DNA of 64,000 nt from Undibacterium parvum (GTDB taxonomy: Bacteria; Pseudomonadota; Gammaproteobacteria; Burkholderiales; Burkholderiaceae_D). The stretch is taken from assembly GCF_003955735.1 (NCBI RefSeq), contig NZ_CP034464.1:1984001-2048000 (forward strand), written 5' to 3'. Under the pieces are notes generated by a model. That model was not told the origin of the DNA. It saw only the letters and a list, made by a program, of their open reading frames with translations, and did no database searches. The position numbers and the translations under genes are program-made. This document shows positions 16,923-26,048 of this stretch, one piece after another (position 1 is the stretch's first letter; every line of letters begins with the position of its first letter).

Positions 16923-17672
16923 TCAAGCCATGCCACCATTCACCGAGATCACTTGTCGGGTCACATAGGCAGCATCCTTACTCATTAAAAAACTCACTAC
17001 GGCAGCCACTTCTTCGGGTTTGCCGACGCGCCTTGCCGGTATCAGCTTGAGCGCCTCTTCCATAGGCACATCACTGATCATATCGGTCTCTATCAAACCT
17101 GGTGCCACGCAATTGACGGTAATCTCACGTTTTGCCAACTCCAGCGCCAAAGCCTTGCTGGCACCGATGATACCTGCCTTAGCAGCGCTGTAATTGACCT
17201 GACCACGGTTACCGATCAAGCCCGAGACTGACGCCAAGGTGACGATACGGCCAGGCTTGCGACGCCGCACCAAAGGCATGGTGAGCGGATTAAGCACATT
17301 GAAAAAGCCATCCAGATTAGTCTGCAACACAATATCCCAATCCTCGCCCGACATCGCTGGAAACGCATTGTCACGCGCCACGCCGGCATTACAGACCACC
17401 CCGTAATAACAGCCATGCTGTTCGACGTCCGCCAATAAAATGGCGGCAGTCTCTTCACGCTGACTAATATCAAATTGTAATACGCGCACACTGCGCCCCA
17501 GCGCCACGATACTGTCCGCTACCGCATCGGCCTCAGCGCGCTGGCTGCGGCAATGCAAGACGATGTCATAGCCATCGCGTGCCAGCCGCAAAGCAATTGC
17601 CTTGCCTATGCCGCGTGAAGAACCGGTGACCAGGACGCTATTGCCGCTGTTTTGCTGATTTTCATTACTCAT
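16923..17672 (-). CDS. apeQ: 3-ketoacyl-ACP reductase, ApeQ-like (FabG family)
   Basis: This 249-residue short-chain dehydrogenase has the NADPH motif TGSSRGIGKA at the N-terminus, NAG in the middle, and a Ser...Tyr-x-x-x-Lys centre (SVSGLIGNRGQVNYSAAKAG). It also has the FabG-like NCVAPGLIETDM. It reduces the beta-keto group on each round of polyene synthesis before dehydration. It follows the dehydratase gene by nine bases, consistent with tight co-translation. It is a dedicated paralogue, not the housekeeping FabG, judged by context. Confidence 0.87.
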   Translation of the reverse strand: MSNENQQNSGNSVLVTGSSRGIGKAIALRLARDGYDIVLHCRSQRAEADAVADSIVALGRSVRVLQFDISQREETAAILLADVEQHGCYYGVVCNAGVARDNAFPAMSGEDWDIVLQTNLDGFFNVLNPLTMPLVRRRKPGRIVTLASVSGLIGNRGQVNYSAAKAGIIGASKALALELAKREITVNCVAPGLIETDMISDVPMEEALKLIPARRVGKPEEVAAVVSFLMSKDAAYVTRQVISVNGGMA

Positions 17673-17681
17673 AAAAAGACC

Positions 17682-18140
17682 CTACATTTCCTGTATAAAT
17701 TCTGCGACATCATCCGGTTGAAACACGGTGATGGTGGCATGCGCCAGCGCGACGCCATCGAGCATCGCACTGTCATGGATACTACATTCAAATGCCGCCA
17801 AACCATTCTCGCCTTGCAGCAAGCGCGTGATCCTCACCACTAAGACGCTGTCTAGCGTAAACAGCGCCGTGCTGGCCTGGTAACGTCGCGCGCCAAGCAA
17901 GAAACCCACTTTGACTGCATCACCGCGCTGTCTGGCCAAAAACCCGGCGTGCGCGGCAATCGCCTGCGCCATATATTCGACACCGACCCAAGCCGCCACA
18001 CCAGAGCCATCGCAGAACATACTGCTGGCCCGTATTGTGACTTCGGCACTCAAACTCTCTTCATCTGCCAGCAGCACTTTATCCAGCAAGACCATAGGCC
18101 CTGAATGCGGTACCAGCTCGCGTAGATCGGGATAGCTCAT
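17682..18140 (-). CDS. apeP: Hotdog-fold 3-hydroxyacyl-ACP dehydratase, ApeP-like
   Basis: This 152-residue hotdog protein is related to FabZ/FabA-type dehydratases. The N-terminal LVPHSGPMVLLDKV provides the His typical of the ApeP subgroup, and VAAWVGVEYMAQAIAAHAG is the central helix motif. ApeP works with ApeI to dehydrate the hydroxyacyl chain and leave conjugated double bonds. Its ATG overlaps the apeO stop (ATGA). The first half of the partner pair is the fused C-terminal domain at 28841. Confidence 0.83.
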   Translation of the reverse strand: MSYPDLRELVPHSGPMVLLDKVLLADEESLSAEVTIRASSMFCDGSGVAAWVGVEYMAQAIAAHAGFLARQRGDAVKVGFLLGARRYQASTALFTLDSVLVVRITRLLQGENGLAAFECSIHDSAMLDGVALAHATITVFQPDDVAEFIQEM

Positions 18141-19324
18141 GCCACTCTCCCAAACAAGAGGCTTGCGTTAGAGCCGCCAAAAGCAAAAGAATTACTCATC
18201 GCCCAGCGCAAGGTTCGCCCCAGACGACTACTCGGCAGCGCCAGCTTGAGAGCTGGTAAAGCCGGATCAGGAATGCCATCCCAGAGGTGCGGGGGTAAAT
18301 AGCCCTCAGGATTATCCTCTTGCAGCGCCAGCCAACACAAACCAGCCTCAAGTGCCGCAGCAGCACCCAAGGCATGCCCGGTTAAAGGTTTGGTCGAGCT
18401 AGTCCACACCGTGCTGCCAAAAATATCGGCGATCACGCGTGACTCCATCGCGTCGTTCTGTAGTGTGGCAGTGCCGTGCAGATTGATGTAATCGATATCC
18501 TCTGGTTGTAAGCCAGCGCGCTGTAAGGCCTGCGTCATGGCCAGACGCGCACCGCCACCGGCCGGATCGGGTGCCGACATATGATGACCATCTGAGGATT
18601 CGCCCCAGCCGCACAGTGCCACCGCAGCCGGCGCGCGACTCATCAAAAATAAGGCAGCACCTTCGCCTATATTGATGCCATTACGATTCGCGCTGAGCGG
18701 ATTACAGACTTGGCTACTCACCGATTCTAGCGCTGAGAATCCGGCGATGGTAAATGCGCATAAACTATCAACGCCGCCCGTCAGCACCACGTCGCACAGG
18801 CCCATCTTGATCAAACGCGCAGCGCTGGCCATCGCTTTGGCGCTCGATGAACAAGCACTGGAATGCACATAGGCCGGGCCGCTGATACCTAATTCTGCTG
18901 CCAGCATGGCCGCTGGCGAGCCCATCTCTTGCTGCGCATAATGAAAATCTGCGGGCAGAGTTTGCTCTAAAGCATATTGCCGTAATGCTGATTCTGTACC
19001 TGCAACACCAGAGGTACTGGTGCCAATCACAATACCGATACGGTCTGCGCCGTAACGCGCAATTGCAGCATCGAGCGCCGGACGGATCTGTGCCAGCGCG
19101 GCCAGCGCCAGCTGATTATTCCGGCTGCGTTGGGTAATCGGCAAGGCGGTCATAGACGGCAATGTGCCAGCGACACAACCCAGCGCTAAGACCCGGCCAG
19201 GCGAATAGGCATCGCTGAATGTCAGACTAGTGCCACTCGTGCCGCTATCAAACAGACGCAGTTTGACCTGCTCGGTGCTGTTACCGAGTGCGCAGACAAT
19301 TCCACAGTGATTTAAATACAGCAT
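18137..19324 (-). CDS. apeO: Beta-ketoacyl-ACP synthase, ApeO-like (elongating KS)
   Basis: This 395-residue ketosynthase has an intact triad: Cys158 in HSSACSSSAKA, His283 in NLHGTATLQND and His317 in PLTGHALGAAAA. In aryl-polyene type II PKS systems ApeO pairs with the chain-length factor ApeC, and the pair extends the aryl starter with malonyl-ACP. The candidate ApeC is at the 5' end of this same operon, 13 kb upstream. The gene begins 14 bases after the DUF3261 lipoprotein gene. Confidence 0.85.
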   Translation of the reverse strand: MLYLNHCGIVCALGNSTEQVKLRLFDSGTSGTSLTFSDAYSPGRVLALGCVAGTLPSMTALPITQRSRNNQLALAALAQIRPALDAAIARYGADRIGIVIGTSTSGVAGTESALRQYALEQTLPADFHYAQQEMGSPAAMLAAELGISGPAYVHSSACSSSAKAMASAARLIKMGLCDVVLTGGVDSLCAFTIAGFSALESVSSQVCNPLSANRNGINIGEGAALFLMSRAPAAVALCGWGESSDGHHMSAPDPAGGGARLAMTQALQRAGLQPEDIDYINLHGTATLQNDAMESRVIADIFGSTVWTSSTKPLTGHALGAAAALEAGLCWLALQEDNPEGYLPPHLWDGIPDPALPALKLALPSSRLGRTLRWAMSNSFAFGGSNASLLFGRVA

Positions 19325-19338
19325 AGTGTGTTTCTGGC

Positions 19339-19905
19339 TTAAGGTTCGCTGGCTACAGACTGTATGCTGAGCCTGTATTGGTAACGCAAATTATTCAAAA
19401 TAATACTACCGCTCCAGCGTGGCATACCGCTGTAGTCTATGGTCGCGACGATGGTATCGGAAAAATACAGGCTACGTCGCAAACCCTGGTCCTGCACCCG
19501 CCAACCAGCCGGTAAGGCAGCGCTGATGGCATCCGCAGGCCACAGACAGAGTTGCAAGTCTTCCAAGACGTCTTCAGCACGCACTTGCGCCGGTAGCATC
19601 ACGTGTCGCCATGAGCTCAAATTATTGCCATCATAATGCAGGCTCAGCACGCGTTGACCGAAGGCCAGACCGACCAGCTCCAGATGCTCAGCATCTACTT
19701 CCAGCGCCGCATCGAGTTCATCGATACGGCCATTGCGCTCCACCTTCAGGTGCTGCTGCAAAGAGATAGCTTGCCCCAGCAGCGCCGGACTCAATTGTAA
19801 GCCCAGTCTGGCATTTGGCTGGCTAGTCAGGCTAGTGCAAGCACTCAATGCCAGCAAGGCTGGCAGCGCAAGCAGCCGCAGCCAGCGTCTTATACTGGCG
19901 TACAT
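19339..19905 (-). CDS. apeN: DUF3261 lipoprotein, ApeN-like
   Basis: This is a 188-residue lipoprotein with signal peptide and lipobox (LLALPALLALSAC). The remainder shows the DUF3261 pattern (LVGLAFGQRVLSLHYDG, and LNNLRYQYRLSIQSV at the end). DUF3261 proteins occur in APE loci and are presumed to help place the finished pigment in the outer membrane, alongside the LolA-like and MMPL proteins. The start overlaps the end of the FAD-enzyme gene by 16 bases. Confidence 0.8.
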   Translation of the reverse strand: MYASIRRWLRLLALPALLALSACTSLTSQPNARLGLQLSPALLGQAISLQQHLKVERNGRIDELDAALEVDAEHLELVGLAFGQRVLSLHYDGNNLSSWRHVMLPAQVRAEDVLEDLQLCLWPADAISAALPAGWRVQDQGLRRSLYFSDTIVATIDYSGMPRWSGSIILNNLRYQYRLSIQSVASEP

Positions 19906-21137
19906 AGGACTTCCAACGCGGCCAGACGGCGCACTGTTTCTTTGACAAAGGGGTTACTCTGATCCCAAGCGTAGCCGGCCAGAATAGAGGAAATCATGCG
20001 ACGAATTTCTGGCTGTTGCGCTTCATGAAAAATGATATTTTGAAAGCCGCCTGCATACCAGGATTCTACGAAGGCACGGAAAGTATCGACGCCTTTTCGT
20101 AGCGGAATGCCGTACTCGTTTTGCCAATCGACCTGCTCACCGGCGAACTGGCGCTGCAATACTGCCGCCGCCAGAGCGGCCGATTTGACCGCGATGGTCA
20201 CGCCCGAAGAAAACACCGGATCAAGAAATTCACCGGCATTGCCTAGCAGCGCATAACCCTTACCCCAGAGCGAGGCGACATTGGCAGAATAGCCCACGAT
20301 TTGGCGTGCCGGCGTATCCCATTTGGCATTGGCCAAAAGTTCTCGCAAGGATGGTTCTTCGGCCACGATGGCTTGCAGTCTTTCGGTATCACTACCTTGA
20401 TAGCGCTCCAGAAAACTAGTCTCAGCCACGACACCGAGAGAACAACGACCACCTGCAAAGGGAATCGTCCAGAACCAGACATTGCAATGCTGAGGATGTA
20501 CCGTGACCCGGATTTTATTCCGGTCAAAACCCGCTGTGATGCCATCTTCTATGTGCGTAAAAATAGCGCCACGTACTGGGAAATTGGACGGTGTTTCCAG
20601 CTTCAGCAGGCGCGGAAGTACGCGGCCGAAACCGCTTGCATCGAGAATAAATTCGGCCTTTACCTGATAAATTTTTCCATCAGGGTCTTGCACTGTCACC
20701 AGCGGTTTATCATTTAAATCCACCGTCTTTACTTCATGCCGATAGCGGATCTCGGCACCGAAACGTTCAGCTTCTTTTGCGAGAATATGGTCAAACTGGC
20801 CGCGTTGCACCTGGTAAGTGGTGCCCCAGCCCGCACTATGTTTATCGCGAAAATCGAAATCGGTGTAGCGCCCATTATGCACAAAAGCAGCGCCGTTCTT
20901 GAACTGGAAACCGGCCTCGACTACCGCACGCAACATGCCGGCCTGTTCCAGATATTCCATGCTCTGGGGCAGTAGGCTTTCGCCTATAGAGAAACGTGGA
21001 AATTCTTCCCGTTCTAACACCAGCACTGCGCGCCCTTGCTGACGCAATAATGCTGCCGCTACGGCACCGGAGGGACCTGCGCCTATGATTAAGACATCAG
21101 TAGTTTCAATTTTTTGCATCTGTCTTTTCTTTTCCAA
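19890..21137 (-). CDS. FAD-dependent oxidoreductase with halogenase-type motifs
   Basis: This 415-residue protein (or 409 from ATG 21119) has the Rossmann FAD motif IGAGPSG near residue 18. It carries PRFSIGESLLP, a Lys in QFKNGAAF (Lys80), WFWTIP at 221-226 (the W-x-W-x-I-P signature of flavin halogenases) and FLDPVFSSG at 304-312 (F-x-x-P-x-x-S-x-G). Non-halogenating relatives can share part of this set, so activity is unproven. Its place inside the APE operon, between apeM and apeN, suggests it tailors the aryl head or polyene, for example by halogenation as in brominated xanthomonadins or chlorinated flexirubins. It needs a reduced flavin partner, which is not seen nearby. Confidence 0.8.
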   Translation of the reverse strand: MEKKRQMQKIETTDVLIIGAGPSGAVAAALLRQQGRAVLVLEREEFPRFSIGESLLPQSMEYLEQAGMLRAVVEAGFQFKNGAAFVHNGRYTDFDFRDKHSAGWGTTYQVQRGQFDHILAKEAERFGAEIRYRHEVKTVDLNDKPLVTVQDPDGKIYQVKAEFILDASGFGRVLPRLLKLETPSNFPVRGAIFTHIEDGITAGFDRNKIRVTVHPQHCNVWFWTIPFAGGRCSLGVVAETSFLERYQGSDTERLQAIVAEEPSLRELLANAKWDTPARQIVGYSANVASLWGKGYALLGNAGEFLDPVFSSGVTIAVKSAALAAAVLQRQFAGEQVDWQNEYGIPLRKGVDTFRAFVESWYAGGFQNIIFHEAQQPEIRRMISSILAGYAWDQSNPFVKETVRRLAALEVLCTPV

Positions 21138-23463
21138 AAATCGGTACGATCAGCCATACCATGGCAGTTCCTATTAGCATGGTCAGGCCGAAGGCCTGCA
21201 ATGCGGGGGTTTTACTCAGACCCAATAAACCGAAAGAGAGTATGGTGCTGGCTGCCGACAAGCCGACCGTCGTCCAGGAAGTCGCATCGCGTCGATCGGG
21301 CTGCTCTTGCATAAAGATGCCATAGTCCACCCCGACCCCGAGTAATAGCATCAAGGCGAGCACATGAAATAACTGCAGATTTTGCCCCGCATAGCCAAAG
21401 ATTGCCAACGTGGCTAAACTCGCCAAAGCGGTGGGCAAAAGCACGCGCCAGGTATTGCGCCGGTAGCGCGGATACATCAAGCCATACACCAGTAGATACG
21501 AGGCCAACACCACCCAGCCCATATACGCGCGATAACGTCCCAGCACCGAAGAAATTTCGGCAACCTTATCGACCCACTGCACGCCATCTAGCCCGCTGCC
21601 TGCCCGCGCCAGCACAGGCAGATCAGCATACGACAAACCACGTAAGGCAACGATGCTGGCATATTCACCCTTGCCCTGGTTTTGCCCCAGCCACAAATGC
21701 CGCCATGGCTCGCTGGCAGGCGTTTGCAGAAAGGCCTCAGGCGTGAGTAACTGACTTGCGCCTAACAAGTGGCTGCGGGTAGCGCTGACCCAACTAGCGT
21801 CTTCACCGATTTGTGTCGCCAATTGACTCAACACCATGCCTTCACCCAGCAGTTTTTGTTCCAGTAAACTGCGGCGTGTGGCCTGCGTCTGTGCCGACGG
21901 CACCCAATTCGAGATGGCCTGATAGCCGCTGATCGTGTGCTGTGCAATCAAAGGATCTAGCTTGCGACGCAAGCTTTCTTCACGCTGTAATACGCCTTCA
22001 GCAGTGTCGGCGCGCACCAGAAAGAATTGCACCGGGGTCGGCGCATCGAGTAACTTACTTAGTTTAAGTTGGTCACTGATCAAATGCGCCGGTGAATTTT
22101 GCAGTAGCCGAATATCATCGTTGGCACCGAGACGGGCGCAACCGTATGCCACTACCAGCGCAAACAGCGCAAAACCTAAGCCGCTAGCCCGATTCCAACG
22201 CAGCAAGGGCCAATGACGCAAGAGCGCCGCATTGCTACGCAGCAGAGCGCCGCTCTTAAGTGCAGCGGCATTGATCAATACCGGGAACCAGCAGACCACG
22301 GTCAGCCAGGCAAACACCAGACCTAGTCCCGAGAACAGTGCCATCTGACGCAGGCCGGGAAATGGTGTCAGCGCCAATCCCAGATAACCGATCACCGTCG
22401 TGAGCAGGGTTAGCAATAAGCCCGGCATTAAACTTTTTAGTAGTTGCGAGGAATCTAACTTAGGATCGGCGGTGAGGCGGTTACACAAAAAATACAGACC
22501 ATAGTCTTGCGCCACCCCGATCAGACTGGCACCAAAAACCAGGGTCAGCAAATGGATGCGTTCAAAAAATAGCCAACACAAGGAGATAGAACCGAGACAA
22601 CCGATGGCGATAGAGAGCATCACCAAGACGATAGGCTTAAACGAGCGAAAGCTGAACCACATCAGAACGATGATGCCTAACAGCGAGCCCAGACCGATAG
22701 TTGAAACCTCGCCGCTGGCCTGTTCACCCGCCGCCGCCGCATGCAAAATCACGCCAGCACTAATCACCTCGGTGGCGGGCACAGTAAGTAAGGCGCTCGC
22801 TTTGGCTTGCGCCAGCAGCGGTAACAAGGCCTGTTGTGCGCTAATCGAAAATGCCGGCACCTGCAAAGTTAAGGGCAGTAAGACATACTGTTTTTCGGCA
22901 TTGGCTACAAACAGATGTCCGTCACGTGGACGTACTGGGGTCTCTTGCGCCCGCTCTTGCATCCAGCCGGCAAATAGGCCGAAGGGATCGTCGCGCCAGG
23001 CACCTAATTTTGGTCCGGCGAAAGGACTGTAAAGCTTACTCAGAGCGGCATCCAACCAAAACTGCGCTGGCTTACTATGCAATTGCGCCTCTTGTTCGGA
23101 ACTCATCAATATCAGGCTGTGCTGCTGGAATTTACTCAACCAGTCGGCCTGATTTTGCTCGTTGAGTTGCATGGTCGCGATTAAATCAGGACGAGTACGC
23201 AGCACCGCTGCATAGGCATCAGCAGCACGTTTGGCATCGGCCCAATCCTTTGCTCCTACCAGTACCACGACACGCTGCTGCGCCGCATCGACCATCTGGG
23301 TAAATGATTTTTGCAAGATAGGATCGCGTTCCTGCACCGGTAACAAGGCCAGAATATCGGTGTCCGGAGCAATGCGCTGGCCCAGCCACAGAGAGGCGTT
23401 ATGTGCCAATAACAGCGCCACCACCAAGGCCCAAATTACGGCAAGAGCGCGCGGCTTCGTCAA
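21106..23463 (-). CDS. apeM: MMPL/RND-family exporter, ApeM-like
   Basis: This 785-residue inner-membrane transporter consists of two similar halves. Each half has one helix, a large periplasmic loop and a five-helix block. The proton-relay Asp motifs are visible as GVAQDYGLYFLCNRL and GVGVDYGIFMQEQ. The first loop carries VVLVGAKDWADAKRA and the second LVRADTAEGVLQREESLRRKL. In APE loci this protein, with the LolA-like carrier, is thought to move the product from the inner membrane. Its start overlaps the LolA-like stop by four bases (ATGA). Confidence 0.88.
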   Translation of the reverse strand: MTKPRALAVIWALVVALLLAHNASLWLGQRIAPDTDILALLPVQERDPILQKSFTQMVDAAQQRVVVLVGAKDWADAKRAADAYAAVLRTRPDLIATMQLNEQNQADWLSKFQQHSLILMSSEQEAQLHSKPAQFWLDAALSKLYSPFAGPKLGAWRDDPFGLFAGWMQERAQETPVRPRDGHLFVANAEKQYVLLPLTLQVPAFSISAQQALLPLLAQAKASALLTVPATEVISAGVILHAAAAGEQASGEVSTIGLGSLLGIIVLMWFSFRSFKPIVLVMLSIAIGCLGSISLCWLFFERIHLLTLVFGASLIGVAQDYGLYFLCNRLTADPKLDSSQLLKSLMPGLLLTLLTTVIGYLGLALTPFPGLRQMALFSGLGLVFAWLTVVCWFPVLINAAALKSGALLRSNAALLRHWPLLRWNRASGLGFALFALVVAYGCARLGANDDIRLLQNSPAHLISDQLKLSKLLDAPTPVQFFLVRADTAEGVLQREESLRRKLDPLIAQHTISGYQAISNWVPSAQTQATRRSLLEQKLLGEGMVLSQLATQIGEDASWVSATRSHLLGASQLLTPEAFLQTPASEPWRHLWLGQNQGKGEYASIVALRGLSYADLPVLARAGSGLDGVQWVDKVAEISSVLGRYRAYMGWVVLASYLLVYGLMYPRYRRNTWRVLLPTALASLATLAIFGYAGQNLQLFHVLALMLLLGVGVDYGIFMQEQPDRRDATSWTTVGLSAASTILSFGLLGLSKTPALQAFGLTMLIGTAMVWLIVPIFGKEKTDAKN

Positions 23464-24068
23464 AATAGCGCCGCTTCTTCTGCCAACATGGCAGTCTCGC
23501 CAGTTTGTATCGCAGAAAACACGATGTGACTACGGTCGCCGCTAGCCTCATTGATAGAGATATTTTTAACGTAAGCAGCACCATCCAGGCTGATGGCACC
23601 AATCGCCTTAGCCAGGGCAGGCTCGCGTGCCTTGAGCGCAACCTTCCAACTATGTTGATCGGCACTGCCTTCTACTTCAAACAAATTCTCCAGTTGCGCC
23701 AGATCACCCGACAACAGCGAGAACAGCACGCTATTGATCATACGCACGGTTGGTTCTTGTTTGGCATCCAGACGCATGGCGACTCGGTCACCCTGAAAAT
23801 GCACGATCTCTTCCCGCGTCAGACGCAGAGTATTCGGGAACGGTTGCAGCGTGCGCCACAAGACGCCCTTACCTGCCACCACACAAAAACGCCCATTCGA
23901 TGCCAGCGGTTTTTTAATACCGGTGAGTTGTTTGCTCTGATCAAATCTTCCGCATAAAATCGCCGGCTTCGCCAACATAGACTGTATCTTGGCCACTGGT
24001 GCCGCAGCAAACGTAGGCAGTGCGGCGCTCATCACGGCCATACTAATAAACAGCTGTTTGAGTGTCAT
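23460..24068 (-). CDS. apeL: LolA-like periplasmic lipid carrier, ApeL-like
   Basis: This 202-residue secreted protein has a leader (LFISMAVMSAALPTFAAAPV) and a LolA-type beta-barrel pattern. The KGVLWRTLQPFPNTLRLTREEIVHF segment corresponds to the LolA region that gates the lipid cavity. It probably chaperones the aryl-polyene lipid across the periplasm to the outer membrane. Its start overlaps the thioesterase stop by four bases, and it is followed by the MMPL gene, the order seen in other ape clusters. Confidence 0.83.
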   Translation of the reverse strand: MTLKQLFISMAVMSAALPTFAAAPVAKIQSMLAKPAILCGRFDQSKQLTGIKKPLASNGRFCVVAGKGVLWRTLQPFPNTLRLTREEIVHFQGDRVAMRLDAKQEPTVRMINSVLFSLLSGDLAQLENLFEVEGSADQHSWKVALKAREPALAKAIGAISLDGAAYVKNISINEASGDRSHIVFSAIQTGETAMLAEEAALF

Positions 24069-24499
24069 TGCAACTTAACTCCTAATTTTTCAAACAAGAC
24101 CGGCGGCGAAACAAAGCACATTTCGCCACTATCGATCGCTACCGCAACCTGAGTAGTGCTGGCGCGTGTCAGTCGCTTGCCGCTCGCCTTATCGCTGATC
24201 AGATAGTCTATCTTCAAGCGGTTTTCCCATTCGACCAGGTCGGCTCGCAGAGTCAAAATCTGACCAAATTTGGCCGGTCCTACATAGCGCAACTGCAGGT
24301 CTATCACTGGCCAGGCGTATCCAGAATTTTTCATTTCCAGATAGTTGTAAGCGATCTTATCCAGCAAAGCACAACGCACTACTTCCAAATACTTAACGTA
24401 ATTGCCGTGCCAAACTATCTCCATAGGGTCGAGATCAAAGAACTGCACCTGCATCTCGATTTCTGCCCACCAGCGACTAGAGGTTGCCGGCTTACGCAT
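24065..24499 (-). CDS. apeK: Hotdog acyl-CoA/ACP thioesterase, ApeK-like
   Basis: This 144-residue protein is of the 4-hydroxybenzoyl-CoA thioesterase type. It shows QVQFFDLDPMEIVWHGNYVKYLEVVRCALLDKI, where the Asp before PMEIVWHGNY matches the catalytic Asp region. In APE systems ApeK is assigned a thioesterase role in chain release or proofreading. The start overlaps the ammonia-lyase stop by eight bases. Confidence 0.82.
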   Translation of the reverse strand: MRKPATSSRWWAEIEMQVQFFDLDPMEIVWHGNYVKYLEVVRCALLDKIAYNYLEMKNSGYAWPVIDLQLRYVGPAKFGQILTLRADLVEWENRLKIDYLISDKASGKRLTRASTTQVAVAIDSGEMCFVSPPVLFEKLGVKLQ

Positions 24500-26048
24500 A
24501 CAGGCTCCAGGCTTGCTGACGTATCCGCTCTAATAGCAAACGCAAATCCGGTTCCAGTCTGCGGTCTTCCTCGACGGCCGCAATATCCTCGCTCAAGGCC
24601 TGCATCATTTGCTGCAAAGGCGCTTCCGGCGCAATTGATGGATTGAGGCGGCAACGCAACCAGACGCCTTGACGCACCGTGATCAATAAGGCTGCCACCA
24701 CTTGTTCGGTGAGCTCCAACACCCGCAAACAATCGCGTGCCGCGATGGTGCCCATACTGACTTTGTCTTGATTATGGCACTCCGTAGAACGCGAAAAAAC
24801 CGAGGCCGGCATGGTGAGTTTGAGTGCTTCTGCAGTCCATGCCGAGGCGCTGATTTGCAGCGCCTTGAGGCCATGATTAATCGCGGCGCGCGGACCTTCG
24901 GCGCCCGACAAATTGGCTGGCAAGCCGTGGTTATAACGACTATCGACCAGCAAGGCCATTTGCCGGTCCAGCAAATCGGCCAGATTGGCCACCGCGTTTT
25001 TCATGCCATCCATCGCGAAGGCAATATGACCACCATAAAAATGGCCGCCATGCAGCACCCGCTCGCCCTCGGCGTCAATGATGGGATTATCGTTCGCGCT
25101 ATTGAGTTCATTCTCGATAGACTGGCGGAAAAACGGCAGGGCATCGGCCAACACACCGATCACATGCGGCGCGCAGCGGATTGAATAGCGGTCTTGCAGG
25201 CGTTTGCCGTTACGCTCTAGCTGTTCGCACGGCAGATCCTGGCGCAACCAACTTGCCACTGTCTGCATACCGGGATGCGGTTTAACCGAAAATAGAGTCT
25301 CATCGAAATGATGGGCATTGCCATCCAAAGCAAACGATGCCATCGCGGTAATGCGGGTCGTCAATTGCGTCAGATAGGCGGCTCTGTCATACGCCAGGCA
25401 AGCCAGTGCCGTCATCACGGCCGTACCATTCATGATGGCCAGACCTTCTTTTGGTCGTAAGCGCAAGGGCGTAATGCCCGCTTCGCGTAGCGCCTGTGCT
25501 GCTGGCACTTGCTGGCCCGCGCGCAAGACTTCGCGCTCGCCACACAAGGCGGCCGCCAAATACGACAGTGGGGTTAAATCGCCACTCGCGCCTACCGATC
25601 CTTCTGAAGGAATTAAGGGCAGTAAATCCGCATCCAGCAGGGCTACGATCTGCTCCAGCAAGGCCACCGAGACACCCGAAAAACCCTTGCTCAGCGAGGC
25701 AAGCCTGACCGCCATCACGGCACGCGTTTGCGCAGGCGTGAAATACTCGCCCAGACCGCAACCGTGGTAAGTGTATAAATGATGCGGCAATTCGGCGATC
25801 AATTCCGCTGGCACTGTCACCGTACAGGAATCGCCATAACCTGTGGTAACGCCGTAGATAGTGCCATCTTCGCGCAATAAGCGGTCCAAAAAATCCGCAC
25901 CACGAGTGATCGCGGCACGGAACTCCGGTGCCGCCGAAAGGTTGGCGCGTGCGCTAGCCTTGGCGATCTCCACAATATCTTCTATACAAAGGCGGCTTTG
26001 GTCAAAGCGCACCGCACGCAGTGGCGGCTTATGTTCAGCGGACTGCAT
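24492..26048 (-). CDS. MIO-type aromatic amino acid ammonia-lyase (HAL/TAL/PAL superfamily)
   Basis: This 518-residue enzyme has the Ala-Ser-Gly triad (residues 154-156, in GSVGASGDLTPLSYLAA) that self-cyclises to MIO. The catalytic Tyr is in IYGVTTGYGD (Tyr65). The selectivity pair before G-C-G-L-G reads Tyr94-His95 (TYHGCGLG); bacterial histidine lyases have Ser-His here and R. sphaeroides TAL has His-Leu. It is therefore not a plain histidine lyase; tyrosine or phenylalanine are plausible substrates, giving 4-coumarate or cinnamate as the aryl starter. Frames open to 26141, but ATG 26048 (MQSAEHKPPLRAV) is the first homologous-looking start and overlaps the upstream acyltransferase stop by 14 bases. 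Confidence 0.86.
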   Translation of the reverse strand: MQSAEHKPPLRAVRFDQSRLCIEDIVEIAKASARANLSAAPEFRAAITRGADFLDRLLREDGTIYGVTTGYGDSCTVTVPAELIAELPHHLYTYHGCGLGEYFTPAQTRAVMAVRLASLSKGFSGVSVALLEQIVALLDADLLPLIPSEGSVGASGDLTPLSYLAAALCGEREVLRAGQQVPAAQALREAGITPLRLRPKEGLAIMNGTAVMTALACLAYDRAAYLTQLTTRITAMASFALDGNAHHFDETLFSVKPHPGMQTVASWLRQDLPCEQLERNGKRLQDRYSIRCAPHVIGVLADALPFFRQSIENELNSANDNPIIDAEGERVLHGGHFYGGHIAFAMDGMKNAVANLADLLDRQMALLVDSRYNHGLPANLSGAEGPRAAINHGLKALQISASAWTAEALKLTMPASVFSRSTECHNQDKVSMGTIAARDCLRVLELTEQVVAALLITVRQGVWLRCRLNPSIAPEAPLQQMMQALSEDIAAVEEDRRLEPDLRLLLERIRQQAWSLYA

